DNA of 50,932 nucleotides, from assembly GCA_030645915.1 (NCBI GenBank), contig JAUSNO010000039.1, positions 1 to 50,932 on the forward strand, written 5' to 3'. The DNA is from Undibacterium sp. (GTDB lineage: Bacteria; Pseudomonadota; Gammaproteobacteria; Burkholderiales; Burkholderiaceae_D). Position numbers and translations under genes: made by a program. The notes below the pieces were generated by a model that did no database searches, was not told the DNA's origin, and worked only from the letters and a program-made list of their open reading frames with translations. Shown one piece after another: positions 14,814 through 24,533 of the stretch (positions within the stretch are counted from its first letter, which is position 1; every line of letters starts with the position of its first letter).

Positions 14814-17800
14814 CTAGCCAACCCCCACCAAACTCCTACCTCCAGCCGTCCTCTGCACCAAAATCCTGGTAGCAATCCGTTCCGTCATTTCCTGTACATG
14901 CGAGATCACGCCGACCTTGCGGCCCATGGCTTGCAGGCCATCCAGTGCGTCCATCGCTACGCGTAGGGTATCCGCATCAAGGCTGCCGAAGCCTTCGTCG
15001 ATGAATAGCGATTCGACGCGTACGCGGTTGGAGGATAGTGATGCCAGGCCTAGCGCCAAGGCTAGTGAAACCAGGAAGGATTCGCCGCCGGAGAGGGAGT
15101 GGACTGAGCGTTGTTCGTCGCCCATGTCCTGGTCTATCACCATTAGCGCCAGCGTGTCGTTGATGCGTTGCAGGCGGTAGCGGCGTGATAGTTCGTGCAG
15201 GTGGCGGTTGGCGTAACCTAGCAAGACGTCTAGCGTATATTGCTGCGCGTAGTTGCGAAATTTTTTGCCGTCGGCGGAGCCGATCAGTTCGTTCAGGCTG
15301 CCCCAGAGTTTGTACCTGGATTCTTGCTGCTCCACGTGTTGCAGGATGTCGGCGGCCTGGGTGCGGCGTGCCTGGTCTTGCGCGATGTGGGTGTGCAGTT
15401 GGCTGGCTGTGGCCTGAATTTTTTGGCGTTCTGCGTTGAGTTGGCTGAGTGCTGTCTGTACTTTTTCTATCGGCGATTGTTCTGCTATTTTTGTTGTATC
15501 GTTTTCTGTAGTTGAGTCTGCATCGGTGTCTATATTTACTTCCACCAATTCAATTTCTAACACTGGTTTTTGCAATTGGTGCGCCTTTCTTTGCTGGCTG
15601 CGTTCTTGCCATATCGTGGCCGCTTGCTGGGTGGCGTTGCTGATGCTTTGCAGTGCAGTACGCTCCTGATTGATCCATGTTACGTCGTGCGCCAGCAGTT
15701 GGTGTAGCGTGGCCAGGTCTAGCACTGCTGGTTCTCCATTCTTTTGTGCCGTCTGATAATTGGCTATCCACTCGTCCAGCTCTTGCCTTGTTTTATCTAA
15801 CGCTGCTGTGTCGCTGGCGAGGCGTGCCTTGGCTTGCTCTAGCGCTTCTGCGCAGCGCGTTAAGTCTTGCTTGCTGTCGCTGGCGGCTTGTGTGGCTTGC
15901 GCTAGTGCGCTCTTGGCTTGCTGGTTGGCGGCACTCAGTTGCGCTTCTATTTGCTGTACTTGTTGGCCGGCGAATAGGATTTGTCTTTGCGCCTGTTTGT
16001 CCTTTAGCACTAGCTCGCTGCTGGCAAAGTCTTTGTCTGCGCGTTGCTGTTCTTGCTCTGCCTTGCTCTGTGCTTGTGTTAGCGCGGCCAGTTCTACACT
16101 GAGGGTGGCGTGGCGTTGCTGCTGTTGTTCGCGCTCTTTGCTTTTATCCTGCCATTGTCTGGCGTTGTGCGCGCAGCGGGTGTGGAATTGCTCTGGGGCC
16201 TCTTGCCAGTGTTCTTGCCAGTTGCTTGTGTCTTCGGTTTGCCATTGATTAGCGACGGACATCTCGGCATAGCGATCACCCTCACCCCGGCCCTCTCCCG
16301 CTTGCGGGAGAGGGGGTTGGAAAGCGGGTGCTAATTGGTTTAGGGTGTCGCTTAGACGTTGCTGGCTTTGTTGGCTTTGCTCTTGCGCGCTTTGCTGTGC
16401 GGCCTGGGTTTGCTGCAGCGCTTGTTGTGCGGCGCTGACGGCTGCTTGCTTTTGATTGTGCGCTTGCGTGGCTAGTTCAAACGCGGCTTGCGCGGCGTCT
16501 TTGGCTTGCAGTGCGGCGCGGCTGGCGGCATCAAGTTGCGCGATGCTGTCGGCCTGCGCTTGTAGCGTGCTGCGCTGTTGTGCAAACCAGGTTGTGTGCT
16601 GCTCGGCGTTGATGCTCTTTTGCTCTAACTCTTTGGCAATCGGATGGTCTTGCCATGCCTGCTGTTCTGCTTGCGCCTTGATCTGGTGTTGCGCTTGTTC
16701 TGCCTGGATGTTGTCTAGCTGGCGGCGCTGGCTTGCCGCTTCTGCGGTGTGCGTGGCTAGCGCTTGCTCGGTTTGGCTCGTCTGCTGGCGGCATTGCGTG
16801 ACTTCTGCTTGCAGGTTGGCGAGCATGGCGTGCAGCTGCGGGTTACTGTCGCTTTGATACGGATGCTCGTGTGCGCCGCAGACCGGGCAGGGCGCGTCTG
16901 GTTCCAGCGCGGCGCGCAGGGTTTCTACCTTGTCGTTGCAGGCCGCTTCTGCGCTTTTGAGCGAGCGTTCTGCCTGTGCTAATGCGGCATGCAGTGCGGG
17001 GATTTTTTGATTCGCTTGCGCTGCTGCGGTGTCGCTGCTGGCGATGGATTGCTCACTGGTTTTGGCTTGTGTCTGTAGCGCTTGCTGGCGTTGGTCTTGC
17101 TCGGCCAGGGCGCGTGCGATCTGTTCTGCGCTGCTGAGTTGTTCGCGCCGCGCTTCCAGTGTTTGCTTGGCTTGCAGTAGCTGGCTGACGTCGATGGCGG
17201 CGTGTTGCTGGCTGGCTTGCTGGCGTTGCTGTTCTGCGTTGGCGAGAGCGGTGGCGCTGCTGCTTAGTGCCTGTTTGCTGGCTTCTAGCTGTGCGCTTTG
17301 TTCGCTGGCGTTTTGTGTATTTATGGCCAGTATATGGCTAAAGTTGGCTAATTCATTGCGTGACTGGCTTGCTTGCTTGAGGAGTATATCCCACGCTGGC
17401 CAGTTCTCCGCCAGGCTTTGCAGTGCCGCGTGTTGCGCCAGCCATTGCTCGCTGGCTTGCTGTTTTTGCTCGGTAGCGGTCAGCTCGGCCTGTTTGTCGA
17501 CTTGGTTTTTGCGGGAGCTGGCGGCGGCGTTATCTGCATCAACTTGGGCTTGTCTGGTTTGCTGGTGCGCGGGCATCAGCGTGGCGATCGCTGCGTCTAG
17601 CGCCTTGGCCTGATCGAGCTGTGGCGCGGCTTCGACTAGCGCTTGCTCAGCGGCGTGTTGCGCGGCTTGCGCTGCGGCGAGTAGCGCGTCTTTTTCTAGC
17701 CGTGTTTGCTCGGCAATCGACAGTTTGGCGCTGCCCTCTTTGACCGCTTGCTGGCCTTGGGCCATGCTGCGCGCCAGACGGTCTGCCTCGCTGGTCAGTG

Positions 17801-18725
17801 GGCGGGCGGCTTGGACTGATTCTATGGTGTGCAAGGCGGCGTGGCGCTCGGCAGCGGCGGCCTGTTCTTGCTGGCGTAGTTGCGCCTGACTGTGCGCTGC
17901 CTGTTCGCTTTCGGCAAATCGCAGGTCGTCCTGATGCCAGCGCAGGGCGCTTTCCAGCTTGTTTTTATTCACGTCCAGCGCCGCCAGTTGGGCGTTGGCG
18001 GCGACACTGTCCTGGTCGAGTTGCGTGCGCTCGGTTTCGCTCAGGGGTTTTTGGTCGGCCAGCCTGTCGGTGATGCGCGCCAGCTCTTGCTGTTCCAGTT
18101 TGGCGCGCTCAAATGCGCGGCGTGAAATCTGGCTGTAGATGGCGCTGCCGGTCAGGGTTTCCAGCAGCTCGCCGCGCTCGTTGTCGTCGGCTTTGAGGAA
18201 GCTGGAAAACTCGTTTTGCGCCAGCAGTACGGCGCGGGTAAATTGTTCAAACTTGAGGCCGATGCGGCTGGCGATTTCTGCCTTGACTTCGTTCTTGGTG
18301 CCGCCGATGGAGCTTAACTCCGGCAGCGATTTTAAGGTCATGGCGGTCGGTTGCAGGCTGCCCCCGACTTTGCCGCGTGAGCGCCGCACGCTCCAGCGCG
18401 CGCGATAGCTGGCGCCATCGGTACCGACAAAATCGACTTCGGCATGGCCTTCGGCACAGCCGCGCCGCAGCAGATTGGCGGCATCCTGATGCGTGATGAA
18501 GTCGCTGCCGTCGGGCAGGGTTTTGTTGCCGCCCGCTTTCAGCAGGCGCGGCGTGCTTTCGTACAGCGCCATGCAGAGCGCATCGAGCAGCGTGCTTTTG
18601 CCTGCGCCGGTCGGGCCGGAAATCGCAAACAGGCCGGCGGATTTTAAGGGCTCTTGCTCAAAATCGACTTCGAAATCGCCGGCTAGTGAGGCGAGGTTTT
18701 TACCGCGTATGGCGAGGATTTTCAT
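14814..18725 (-). CDS. sbcC: SbcC, ATPase subunit of the SbcCD nuclease
   Basis: A 1303-residue SMC-like protein that partners SbcD to cut DNA hairpins and protein-blocked ends. Walker A GPTGAGKST is at residues 37-45, the zinc hook CPVC at 613-616 between two very long Gln/Ala-rich coiled coils, the ABC signature LSGGESF near 1210, and Walker B LFIDEGFGSLD near 1240. It is longer than E. coli SbcC (about 1050), mostly in the coils. The ATG overlaps the sbcD stop (ATGA), so the two are translationally coupled. Codons about 804-816 (PPLPQAGEGRGEG) come from a palindromic CTCTCCCGC element that reads through in frame within a coil. Confidence 0.96.
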   Translation of the reverse strand: MKILAIRGKNLASLAGDFEVDFEQEPLKSAGLFAISGPTGAGKSTLLDALCMALYESTPRLLKAGGNKTLPDGSDFITHQDAANLLRRGCAEGHAEVDFVGTDGASYRARWSVRRSRGKVGGSLQPTAMTLKSLPELSSIGGTKNEVKAEIASRIGLKFEQFTRAVLLAQNEFSSFLKADDNERGELLETLTGSAIYSQISRRAFERAKLEQQELARITDRLADQKPLSETERTQLDQDSVAANAQLAALDVNKNKLESALRWHQDDLRFAESEQAAHSQAQLRQQEQAAAAERHAALHTIESVQAARPLTSEADRLARSMAQGQQAVKEGSAKLSIAEQTRLEKDALLAAAQAAQHAAEQALVEAAPQLDQAKALDAAIATLMPAHQQTRQAQVDADNAAASSRKNQVDKQAELTATEQKQQASEQWLAQHAALQSLAENWPAWDILLKQASQSRNELANFSHILAINTQNASEQSAQLEASKQALSSSATALANAEQQRQQASQQHAAIDVSQLLQAKQTLEARREQLSSAEQIARALAEQDQRQQALQTQAKTSEQSIASSDTAAAQANQKIPALHAALAQAERSLKSAEAACNDKVETLRAALEPDAPCPVCGAHEHPYQSDSNPQLHAMLANLQAEVTQCRQQTSQTEQALATHTAEAASQRRQLDNIQAEQAQHQIKAQAEQQAWQDHPIAKELEQKSINAEQHTTWFAQQRSTLQAQADSIAQLDAASRAALQAKDAAQAAFELATQAHNQKQAAVSAAQQALQQTQAAQQSAQEQSQQSQQRLSDTLNQLAPAFQPPLPQAGEGRGEGDRYAEMSVANQWQTEDTSNWQEHWQEAPEQFHTRCAHNARQWQDKSKEREQQQQRHATLSVELAALTQAQSKAEQEQQRADKDFASSELVLKDKQAQRQILFAGQQVQQIEAQLSAANQQAKSALAQATQAASDSKQDLTRCAEALEQAKARLASDTAALDKTRQELDEWIANYQTAQKNGEPAVLDLATLHQLLAHDVTWINQERTALQSISNATQQAATIWQERSQQRKAHQLQKPVLEIELVEVNIDTDADSTTENDTTKIAEQSPIEKVQTALSQLNAERQKIQATASQLHTHIAQDQARRTQAADILQHVEQQESRYKLWGSLNELIGSADGKKFRNYAQQYTLDVLLGYANRHLHELSRRYRLQRINDTLALMVIDQDMGDEQRSVHSLSGGESFLVSLALALGLASLSSNRVRVESLFIDEGFGSLDADTLRVAMDALDGLQAMGRKVGVISHVQEMTERIATRILVQRTAGGRSLVGVG
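16279..16316. repeat. CTCTCCCGC palindrome (family 'S') inside sbcC
   Basis: CCCTCTCCCGC (16291-16301) and GCGGGAGAGGG (16304-16314) are perfect 11-bp arms with a TT spacer, with CCCTCACCCCGG beside them. The same element lies between genes at 20.1, 32.7 and 32.8 kb. Here it has no frameshift or stop and adds about 13 residues to SbcC. Confidence 0.9.
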
Positions 18726-19960
18726 GGCTGCACCTCGGGCGCTGCCAGCATGATTTCGGCAAAGGCGGCGGTGATCTCTGGCGGCGCATCGGTGTCGTAA
18801 CGGCTGCGGTAGAGCTGCGCAAAGATGTCGTCGGGCTGCAGCTTTTCCAGTTCAGCCAGTGAGGCTGGTGCGCTGTCATTTTGCTGCCTGGGGGCGAAGC
18901 TGGTTTCGATTTTGGCCAGGCGCACTGGCTTGCCTTCCAGCGCGGCTTCTATCCGTGCGCGCAGGCCGGGCTCGGGCGCATCCAGCTGCACGCGCACCTC
19001 GAGATAGGCGTGCTGTGCTTTGTCTTCGTGGTTGGGTAAATCGAGTGCGGCTAAGGCGGCCAGCACCTCGTCTATCGCTGCCGGTTGCGCTGGCACGCGC
19101 ATTAGTTGCACGGCACGCGGTACGAATAGCGGTGTGATGTCGCTGGCGACTTCACCCGTCAGATCGACGCGCAATACCTGATGCTGGTAGCCGACTTCGG
19201 CAAACGACATCGGCAGCGGGCTGCCGCAATAGCGCAGGTGTTCTTGCCTGCCGACTTTTTGCGCCAGATGCAGATGGCCGAGCGCGGCATAGGCGACGCT
19301 GGCGTCAAACATATTTGCCGACAAGGCTTCGGTGCCGCCGATGACGATGCGGCGTTCGGATTCTTGCGAGATCTCGCCGCCGACCATGTGGCAATGGCCG
19401 AGCGCGATGATGGCCTGGCCGGGCTGGCGCAGGCTTTGCGCATGGCTTAATGCTTGGCTGTACAGCTCGGTGATGCCCTCCATGTAGGGATCGTTGGCTT
19501 CTTCCACGCGCGGCACATCGCCGGGGCGCAGGAAAGGGATCGCCAGGCACCAGGCTTTGACTTCGCCTGTTTTGTTTTTGATCGGCACCACTAATTTTTG
19601 TAAGTTGATACTGCCATCTTCCAGCCGCGGGACGAATCCGATGACAGTCGCATCCAGGGTTTCCAGCAAGGGCCCCGGCGCTTCCAGCCGCCCCGGTGAA
19701 TCGTGGTTGCCGGCGATGATGACGATATTCAGATGCGGCACGCGCGCCTTGGCTTGCTGCAAGAATCGGTAGAACTGCTTTTGCGAGGCGGCGGACGGGT
19801 TGGCGGTGTCGAAGATGTCGCCAGAGATCAGCAGCGCTTCGGCTTGCTCGCTATCGAGCGTGGCCAGCAGCCAATCGAGAAAGGCCTGATGCTCGTAGCC
19901 GCGTTCAAAATTATGCAGGGTCTGGCCGAGGTGCCAGTCGGAGGTGTGGATGAAGCGCAA
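18722..19960 (-). CDS. sbcD: SbcD, nuclease subunit of SbcCD
   Basis: A 412-residue Mre11-type metallophosphoesterase. The metal-binding motifs are in order: SDWHLG (residues 7-12), GDIFDTANP, AGNHDSPGR, GHCHMVGG and GHLH. It supplies the Mn-dependent nuclease activity while SbcC supplies ATP-driven gating; together they process hairpins formed by long palindromes, of which this window has many. It is the first gene of the sbcDC operon and overlaps sbcC by 4 bp. Confidence 0.96.
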   Translation of the reverse strand: MRFIHTSDWHLGQTLHNFERGYEHQAFLDWLLATLDSEQAEALLISGDIFDTANPSAASQKQFYRFLQQAKARVPHLNIVIIAGNHDSPGRLEAPGPLLETLDATVIGFVPRLEDGSINLQKLVVPIKNKTGEVKAWCLAIPFLRPGDVPRVEEANDPYMEGITELYSQALSHAQSLRQPGQAIIALGHCHMVGGEISQESERRIVIGGTEALSANMFDASVAYAALGHLHLAQKVGRQEHLRYCGSPLPMSFAEVGYQHQVLRVDLTGEVASDITPLFVPRAVQLMRVPAQPAAIDEVLAALAALDLPNHEDKAQHAYLEVRVQLDAPEPGLRARIEAALEGKPVRLAKIETSFAPRQQNDSAPASLAELEKLQPDDIFAQLYRSRYDTDAPPEITAAFAEIMLAAPEVQP

Positions 19961-20073
19961 ACGGATGTCCTAACGATGCAGAGGTGAATGCTGTGTAGAT
20001 TAAGGTGACCAATATAGCGGATTGCGCGCTATGCCGTGAGGGCATTTGTTTGAAATTTTACTCGCGGGTTTTG

Positions 20074-20127
20074 CTCCCTTCTCCCGCATGCGGGAGGAGG
20101 GCTGCGGAAGGGGCTGGGGATGAGGGT
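20074..20127. repeat. CTCTCCCGC palindrome family 'S', copy upstream of sbcD
   Basis: CCCTTCTCCCGCATGCGGGA (20077-20096), then GGAGGGCTGCGGAAGGGGCT and GATGAGGG. An imperfect version of the element inside sbcC, in the 229-bp gap between sbcD and the chemoreceptor gene. Confidence 0.75.
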
Positions 20128-20189
20128 AGTTCACATGACTGCATTGCTTGTTTTAACTGACTGGTTGGCAATGAAGGAGCACCAGTGCG

Positions 20190-21827
20190 TCAGGCCTGAA
20201 ACTTGATTTTTTTCTGCGTGATGGTGCGCATGGGGTTCATCACATTGTGGCCCGCAATGGCCTTTGCCTGATGGCTGGAGAAGGCCGCGTTCAAGCTGAA
20301 GATGCTCACCGCATGCGTCAGCTGGCTGGCCTGATCTTCCATCGACTTGGCCGCCGCTGCCGCCTGTTCTACCAATGCCGCGTTCTGTTGCGTGATGTCA
20401 TCCATCTGCATGATCGCCTGATTGATTTGTTCTATGCCTGCGGTTTGTTCCTGATTGGCCGAAGCGATCCCGCCCATGATGTCGGTCACGCGCTTGATGC
20501 TGTCAACGATTTCCTGCATGGTGCCACCGGCCTGGTTGACTAGCCTGGTGCCGGTTGCTACGCGCTCTACCGAATCGGTGATCAGGGTCTTGATCTCTTT
20601 GGCCGCGCTGGCGGAGCGCTGTGCCAGATTGCGCACCTCGCTGGCGACTACGGCAAAACCGCGCCCTTGTTCGCCGGCGCGTGCGGCTTCGACTGCGGCG
20701 TTGAGCGCCAGAATATTGGTCTGGAAGGCGATGCCATCGATCACGCTGATGATGTCGACAATTTTTTGTGAGGAGACATTGATCGCCTGCATGGTGTCGA
20801 TCACTTCTGCGACGACTGCGCCACCTTTGTCGGCGACGCCAGAGGCGGTCAATGCCAGGCGGTTTGCCTGGCCCGCGTTGTCGGCATTTTGTTTGACTGC
20901 GCTGGTCAGCTCTTCCATCGAGGAGGCGGTCTCTTCCAGTGCACCCGCTTGCGCTTCGGTGCGGGCGGACAGATCCAGATTGCCGCTGGCGATCTGGGTA
21001 GAGGCCGAGGCGATGGTTTCAATCCCTTGCCTTACCTCGCCAATACGTTGCGATAAGCTCTCGTTCATTTCTTTCAAGGCGGCCATCAGCAAGCCGATTT
21101 CATCTTGCCGGCTGACTTCAATATGGCTGGTCAGGTCACCGGACGATACCGTCTGCGCCACCATTAAGGCTTCGCCCAGAGGCCGCGTGATGGTGCGGCA
21201 GCCGATCACGCCGACCACGCATCCCAGCACTAATACGACCGCGATAATGCTGAGGCTGAGCGTCTTTGCCTTGCCGCTGGCAAGCATGGTGGCCTCGCTG
21301 ATGGTGGCGGCGCTTTTGGCGATATCGTCAGAGGCTTCCTTGATCAGTTTGGCAGGTTCCCTATCCATGCCCTTGACGGCGTTATCCCCTTTGTCGTAGG
21401 CGAAATCGGCTTCCTTGAAAGCCACCAGCCCCTTGCGATAATTTTGCCCCATGGTGGCATGGGCGGTCGCGAATTTCTGGATCAACGCCTTGCTGTCAGG
21501 GCTGCTCACGCGCTCCTTCAGATAGTTGGCACTGTCGGCCACTTCTTTTTCTTTTTCCTGGAAAGCGCCCCAATATTTTTCCAGTTGCGCCGGATCTTTG
21601 CCACGCAGCAGGACATTTTTCCATTCCTGAACCTGGCCCTGAAATGCCAGCGACATCAGGCGCACTTGCCGCTCTTGCTGGTTGGCGGCGGCCACATCCG
21701 TGCTGAAGGTATCAAGCGCCCGGCTGAGCTGTAGGAATCCAGTGACGGCAGCGGCGGCGATCAGCAAAAGTATCGCCATAAATACGAGTGGCATTTTGAC
21801 GCTGAGCTTCATGGAATTCCATTGCAT
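20190..21827 (-). CDS. methyl-accepting chemotaxis protein
   Basis: A 545-residue transmembrane chemoreceptor. TM1 is at about 12-32, a periplasmic four-helix sensor at about 33-187, TM2 at about 190-211, HAMP follows to about 268, then the signalling hairpin with its invariant tip ([20 protein letters not shown], then [20 protein letters not shown]). It relays ligand binding to CheA/CheW. The C-terminus ends in TQKKIKFQA with no NWETF-type tether for CheR. The sensor resembles the 4HB_MCP/TarH type; the ligand is unknown. GGAG lies 7 nt before the ATG. There are no other che genes in the window. It could monitor small acids such as polymer breakdown products, but nothing shows this. Confidence 0.95.
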   Translation of the reverse strand: MQWNSMKLSVKMPLVFMAILLLIAAAAVTGFLQLSRALDTFSTDVAAANQQERQVRLMSLAFQGQVQEWKNVLLRGKDPAQLEKYWGAFQEKEKEVADSANYLKERVSSPDSKALIQKFATAHATMGQNYRKGLVAFKEADFAYDKGDNAVKGMDREPAKLIKEASDDIAKSAATISEATMLASGKAKTLSLSIIAVVLVLGCVVGVIGCRTITRPLGEALMVAQTVSSGDLTSHIEVSRQDEIGLLMAALKEMNESLSQRIGEVRQGIETIASASTQIASGNLDLSARTEAQAGALEETASSMEELTSAVKQNADNAGQANRLALTASGVADKGGAVVAEVIDTMQAINVSSQKIVDIISVIDGIAFQTNILALNAAVEAARAGEQGRGFAVVASEVRNLAQRSASAAKEIKTLITDSVERVATGTRLVNQAGGTMQEIVDSIKRVTDIMGGIASANQEQTAGIEQINQAIMQMDDITQQNAALVEQAAAAAKSMEDQASQLTHAVSIFSLNAAFSSHQAKAIAGHNVMNPMRTITQKKIKFQA

Positions 21828-22201
21828 GGTGTTCTCCTGAGGTGGTGTAAAAATGTAATCGATTCGGGTAACTTTACTCCAAGCTGTAAATCAGTTGAAG
21901 GAAATTAACGGTTTCTTAAGGATTTTTTTAATCTTGGCGTTTTATTATTGCTGTCGGTAAATATTAGCGACGTCAAGCAAGTAATTCTCATGATGAGCAG
22001 GCCTGTCACGCAATACCCATGCGGGTTTGCAGCCTGCCTGGCCTGCAGCCCGCATGGGTATTGCGTGCTGGGCTGGTGCATTTTCAGATTTTTTTTGTCT
22101 TCATCGTAGGCGACAATACCGCCGTTCCCCATGCGCCATCCGCCAAACTCGACTACATTATGGGCTTCCGCATTTCGCCCCATCCGCAATTGAAAGCAGT
22201 C
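21828..22201. other. 374-bp gap holding a large hairpin repeat
   Basis: No gene is seen. The left part is the upstream region of the chemoreceptor gene. The hairpin occupies 21998-22080, and the rest precedes the acidic protein gene at 22202, where no clear promoter or ribosome binding site was found. Confidence 0.6.
21998..22080. repeat. large hairpin repeat family 'H', copy 2 (most perfect)
   Basis: Perfect 19-bp inverted arms at 22007-22025 (CACGCAATACCCATGCGGG) and 22049-22067, separated by 23 nt (TTTGCAGCCTGCCTGGCCTG and three more). The core is shared with the copy at 477-561. Confidence 0.88.
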
Positions 22202-22744
22202 ATGTCATCCTCCGCATTAAACGCCGCAGCCACCATCAACGATTTAACCGACGATTTCTCTGAACCGGAAGCACAGGACGAAGATAAAACAGTGCACGAG
22301 CCACGCCTGTGGGTGGACAAGGGCTGGACCGCCCGCGTGATCAAGAACGACGACGATGAAGGCTGGGCGGTGGCGATGATCAAGGACGGCGAGCCGGAAC
22401 CCGCGCTGGTCGGCCCGTGGACCATGGGGCGCGATAAGAAGAATCCGAAGCCGCTCGATACCAACGCCTTCAGCACCCTGGTCAAGACCGCTTCCGAAGT
22501 ATTGCGCCGCCATGAGCAAGCGCTGCATGCCATTTTGCACAAGAGTATTTATGTGAATATGGAACAGGCCGATCTCCGTGTCACGCTCGATATCGTGCCG
22601 GACGAAGATAACCCGTATGCCATGCTCAGTGCGCATGATGCCGACAATGTCGAGCTGGCCAAGGTGCGCGTGTCGGCGGGTTTTAAGCTGAGCAAGAGCA
22701 GTGCGACGGCCTGGATAGAAAACGAATTTAGAAACCCGGATTAA
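22202..22744 (+). CDS. conserved acidic hypothetical protein
   Basis: A 180-residue soluble protein with no signal peptide or membrane segment and no family I can name. The N-terminus is acidic and probably disordered (DDFSEPEAQDEDKT). Then comes a folded alpha+beta part with WVDKGWTARVIKNDDDEGWA, MGRDKKNPKPLDTNAFSTLV and a C-terminal strand-rich segment ending AWIENEFRNPD. The ATG at 22202 was chosen because upstream in-frame codons run into the hairpin repeat; 22160 is an alternative. The EamA gene starts 21 bp after its stop, so the two may be cotranscribed. Confidence 0.75.
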   Translation: MSSSALNAAATINDLTDDFSEPEAQDEDKTVHEPRLWVDKGWTARVIKNDDDEGWAVAMIKDGEPEPALVGPWTMGRDKKNPKPLDTNAFSTLVKTASEVLRRHEQALHAILHKSIYVNMEQADLRVTLDIVPDEDNPYAMLSAHDADNVELAKVRVSAGFKLSKSSATAWIENEFRNPD

Positions 22745-22765
22745 ACCGATCTCCTCACCATTGTT

Positions 22766-23671
22766 ATGACGCAAAAAATATCCCCATCGACCGCCGCCTT
22801 GCTGACCATACCGCCCCTGCTGTGGGCGGGCAATGCGATTGTCGGCCGTCTGGTGCACGAGATGGTGCCGCCGGTGACGCTGAATTTTTTCCGCTGGGCG
22901 ATTGCCTTCCTGATCTTGCTGCCGCTGGGCTATCCTATCTTTCGCCGTGGCAGCGGCTTGTGGTCTAACCGCAATCGCTTCGCCCTGCTGGGCTTGCTGG
23001 GGATAGGTTTATACAACGCACTGCAATACCTGGCGCTGCAAAGCTCTTCGCCGATTAACGTGACTTTGGTCGCGGCGGGCATGCCGGTCTGGATGCTCTT
23101 GATCGGCACCCTGTTTTTTGGCATGAAGGTGACGCGCAAGCAGGTTGCCGGTGCGGTGATGTCGATCGCCGGCGTATTGCTGGTGCTGTGCCGTGGCGAT
23201 ATGCATCAATTGCTGGCCTTCCATCTGGTGGCCGGCGATATTTTCATGATCTTCGCGACTATCGCCTGGTCGTTTTATAGCTGGTTGTTGACCCAGCCCA
23301 AAGACCCGATGGCCATACGCGGCAACTGGGCGACTTTTTTGCTGGCGCAGGTGGCGTTTGGCCTGGTCTGGTCGGGCGTGTTTGCCGCAGGTGAGTGGAC
23401 TGTGACTGACGCCAAAATCACGTGGAGCTGGCCGCTGGCGGCGGCAATGCTGTTTGTCGCTATCGGGCCGGCGATTATCGCTTTCCGCTGCTGGGGCGCC
23501 GGGGTGCAGCGTGCCGGGCCCAGCGTGGCTGGCTTCTTCAGCAATCTCACGCCGCTGTTTGCCGCGCTGATGTCATCGGCGTTTTTGGGCGAGCTGCCGC
23601 ACCTGTATCACGTGGCGGCATTCGCCCTGATCGTTGGCGGGATTGTGGTGTCGTCGCGCCGGACGGCTTAA
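22766..23671 (+). CDS. EamA-family (DMT) membrane exporter
   Basis: A 301-residue protein with about ten transmembrane helices arranged as two EamA halves (residues about 10-140 and 150-297). Typical features are PPLLWAGNAIVGRLVHEMVP at the start of the first half, a SVQ-like NALQYLAL segment, and SVAGFFSNLTPLFAALMSSA in the second. DMT proteins of this type export small metabolites or amino acids; the substrate cannot be told. It lies just downstream of the conserved acidic protein. Confidence 0.9.
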   Translation: MTQKISPSTAALLTIPPLLWAGNAIVGRLVHEMVPPVTLNFFRWAIAFLILLPLGYPIFRRGSGLWSNRNRFALLGLLGIGLYNALQYLALQSSSPINVTLVAAGMPVWMLLIGTLFFGMKVTRKQVAGAVMSIAGVLLVLCRGDMHQLLAFHLVAGDIFMIFATIAWSFYSWLLTQPKDPMAIRGNWATFLLAQVAFGLVWSGVFAAGEWTVTDAKITWSWPLAAAMLFVAIGPAIIAFRCWGAGVQRAGPSVAGFFSNLTPLFAALMSSAFLGELPHLYHVAAFALIVGGIVVSSRRTA

Positions 23672-23843
23672 GCCACTTTATGGTGGCGCTGCACTGGCGT
23701 CGCACTGTGGCTATTGCGCGTCGATTCGCGGCAGCGATGCGTAAAGGCGAGTCGCTAGTATCGTGTTACCCTGATCAAATCGCGCAATGGTGCGATGCCA
23801 CCTCGCACTTACTAAGCACTTACCAAACAAGAGAGAAAATAAA

Positions 23844-24065
23844 ATGAACAGCACAAAGATGATAGGGATAATTTTGATCGTTGCCGGCACGCTGGGCTTG
23901 TTGTACGGCGGCTTTAGCTATACCAAGGACACCACCGCAGTGAAACTCGGGCCGATTGAATTGTCCGTCAAGGAAAAAGAAACCGTTAACGTCCCGGTAT
24001 GGGCGGGCATCGGTGCGATCGTGGTCGGCGGGCTTTTGTTGCTGCTTGGCGGCAAAAAGAACTAG
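23844..24065 (+). CDS. small two-helix membrane protein
   Basis: 73 residues with two hydrophobic segments (about 5-25, MIGIILIVAGTLGLLYGGFS, and 50-70) and a short loop between them (TTAVKLGPIELSVKEKETVN) that looks periplasmic or beta-hairpin-like. I recognise the architecture as a widespread small inner-membrane protein but cannot assign a function. The ribosome binding site is GAGAGAAAATAAA before ATG 23844. It lies 31 bp upstream of the riboswitch of the guanidinium exporter, and the relation is probably only positional. Confidence 0.75.
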   Translation: MNSTKMIGIILIVAGTLGLLYGGFSYTKDTTAVKLGPIELSVKEKETVNVPVWAGIGAIVVGGLLLLLGGKKN

Positions 24066-24095
24066 GCTGACATTTATAGTGTGATATCACCAGAC

Positions 24096-24138
24096 GTGAG
24101 GACGACCTCACCGATCTTTGTCGAATGGGGACGGCCCC
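24096..24138 (+). ncRNA. guanidine-II riboswitch (mini-ykkC)
   Basis: Two adjacent hairpins carry the ACGR loops that define this class: GTGAGG-ACGA-CCTCAC (24096-24111) and GGGG-ACGG-CCCC (24127-24138), separated by 15 nt. It ends 8 nt before the Shine-Dalgarno AAGAGGT (24147-24153) of the exporter gene. In known members, two guanidinium ions drive kissing of the loops and free the ribosome binding site, so the exporter is made when guanidine accumulates. No terminator is seen between, which fits translational control. Confidence 0.93.
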
Positions 24139-24158
24139 GCATATTCAAGAGGTATGGT

Positions 24159-24479
24159 ATGAATTGGCTGATTCTTGTGACTGCAGGTCTATTCGAAATC
24201 GTCTGGGCGATCGGCATCAAATACACTGAAGGCTTTACCCGGCTGTGGCCTTCTGTTGGCACATTGGCCGCCATGCTGGTCAGCATAGTCTTGCTCGGCA
24301 TCGCGATGAAATCCCTGCCTGTCGGCACCGCTTATGCAGTATGGGTGGGCGTCGGCGCCGTCGGCACGGCGATCTTCGGCATCATTCTGTTCGGCGAGTC
24401 TGCCAATCTCATGCGCTTGCTGAGTCTGGGGCTAATTGTTGCCGGCATTATCGGCCTTAAGCTGGCGACGCCTGCCTGA
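24159..24479 (+). CDS. gdx: Gdx/SugE-type guanidinium exporter (SMR family)
   Basis: A 106-residue, four-helix small multidrug resistance protein. The essential membrane Glu is in [20 protein letters not shown] (Glu 13), and the Gdx-type second and third helices read [20 protein letters not shown] and [20 protein letters not shown]. Gdx proteins swap guanidinium for protons as antiparallel dimers. The guanidine-II riboswitch in front confirms this over the generic multidrug EmrE type. Start ATG 24159 follows AAGAGGT. No carboxylase or other guanidine genes are nearby. Confidence 0.95.
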   Translation: MNWLILVTAGLFEIVWAIGIKYTEGFTRLWPSVGTLAAMLVSIVLLGIAMKSLPVGTAYAVWVGVGAVGTAIFGIILFGESANLMRLLSLGLIVAGIIGLKLATPA

Positions 24480-24533
24480 TCCTGGATTTCTCGGTTGACC
24501 GTCCGGCGGTTTGAAAATATTCATGTTGAATAC

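Noticed and set aside
14917..18753. Many plus-strand open frames opposite sbcC, rich in Cys, Leu, Ser and Ala
   Set aside because: They are the antisense reading of Gln/Ala-rich coiled-coil codons and share no family features.
20455..21399. 314-codon plus-strand frame opposite the chemoreceptor gene
   Set aside because: Antisense to a clear chemoreceptor; the sequence is low-complexity Ser/Ala/Thr without a fold.
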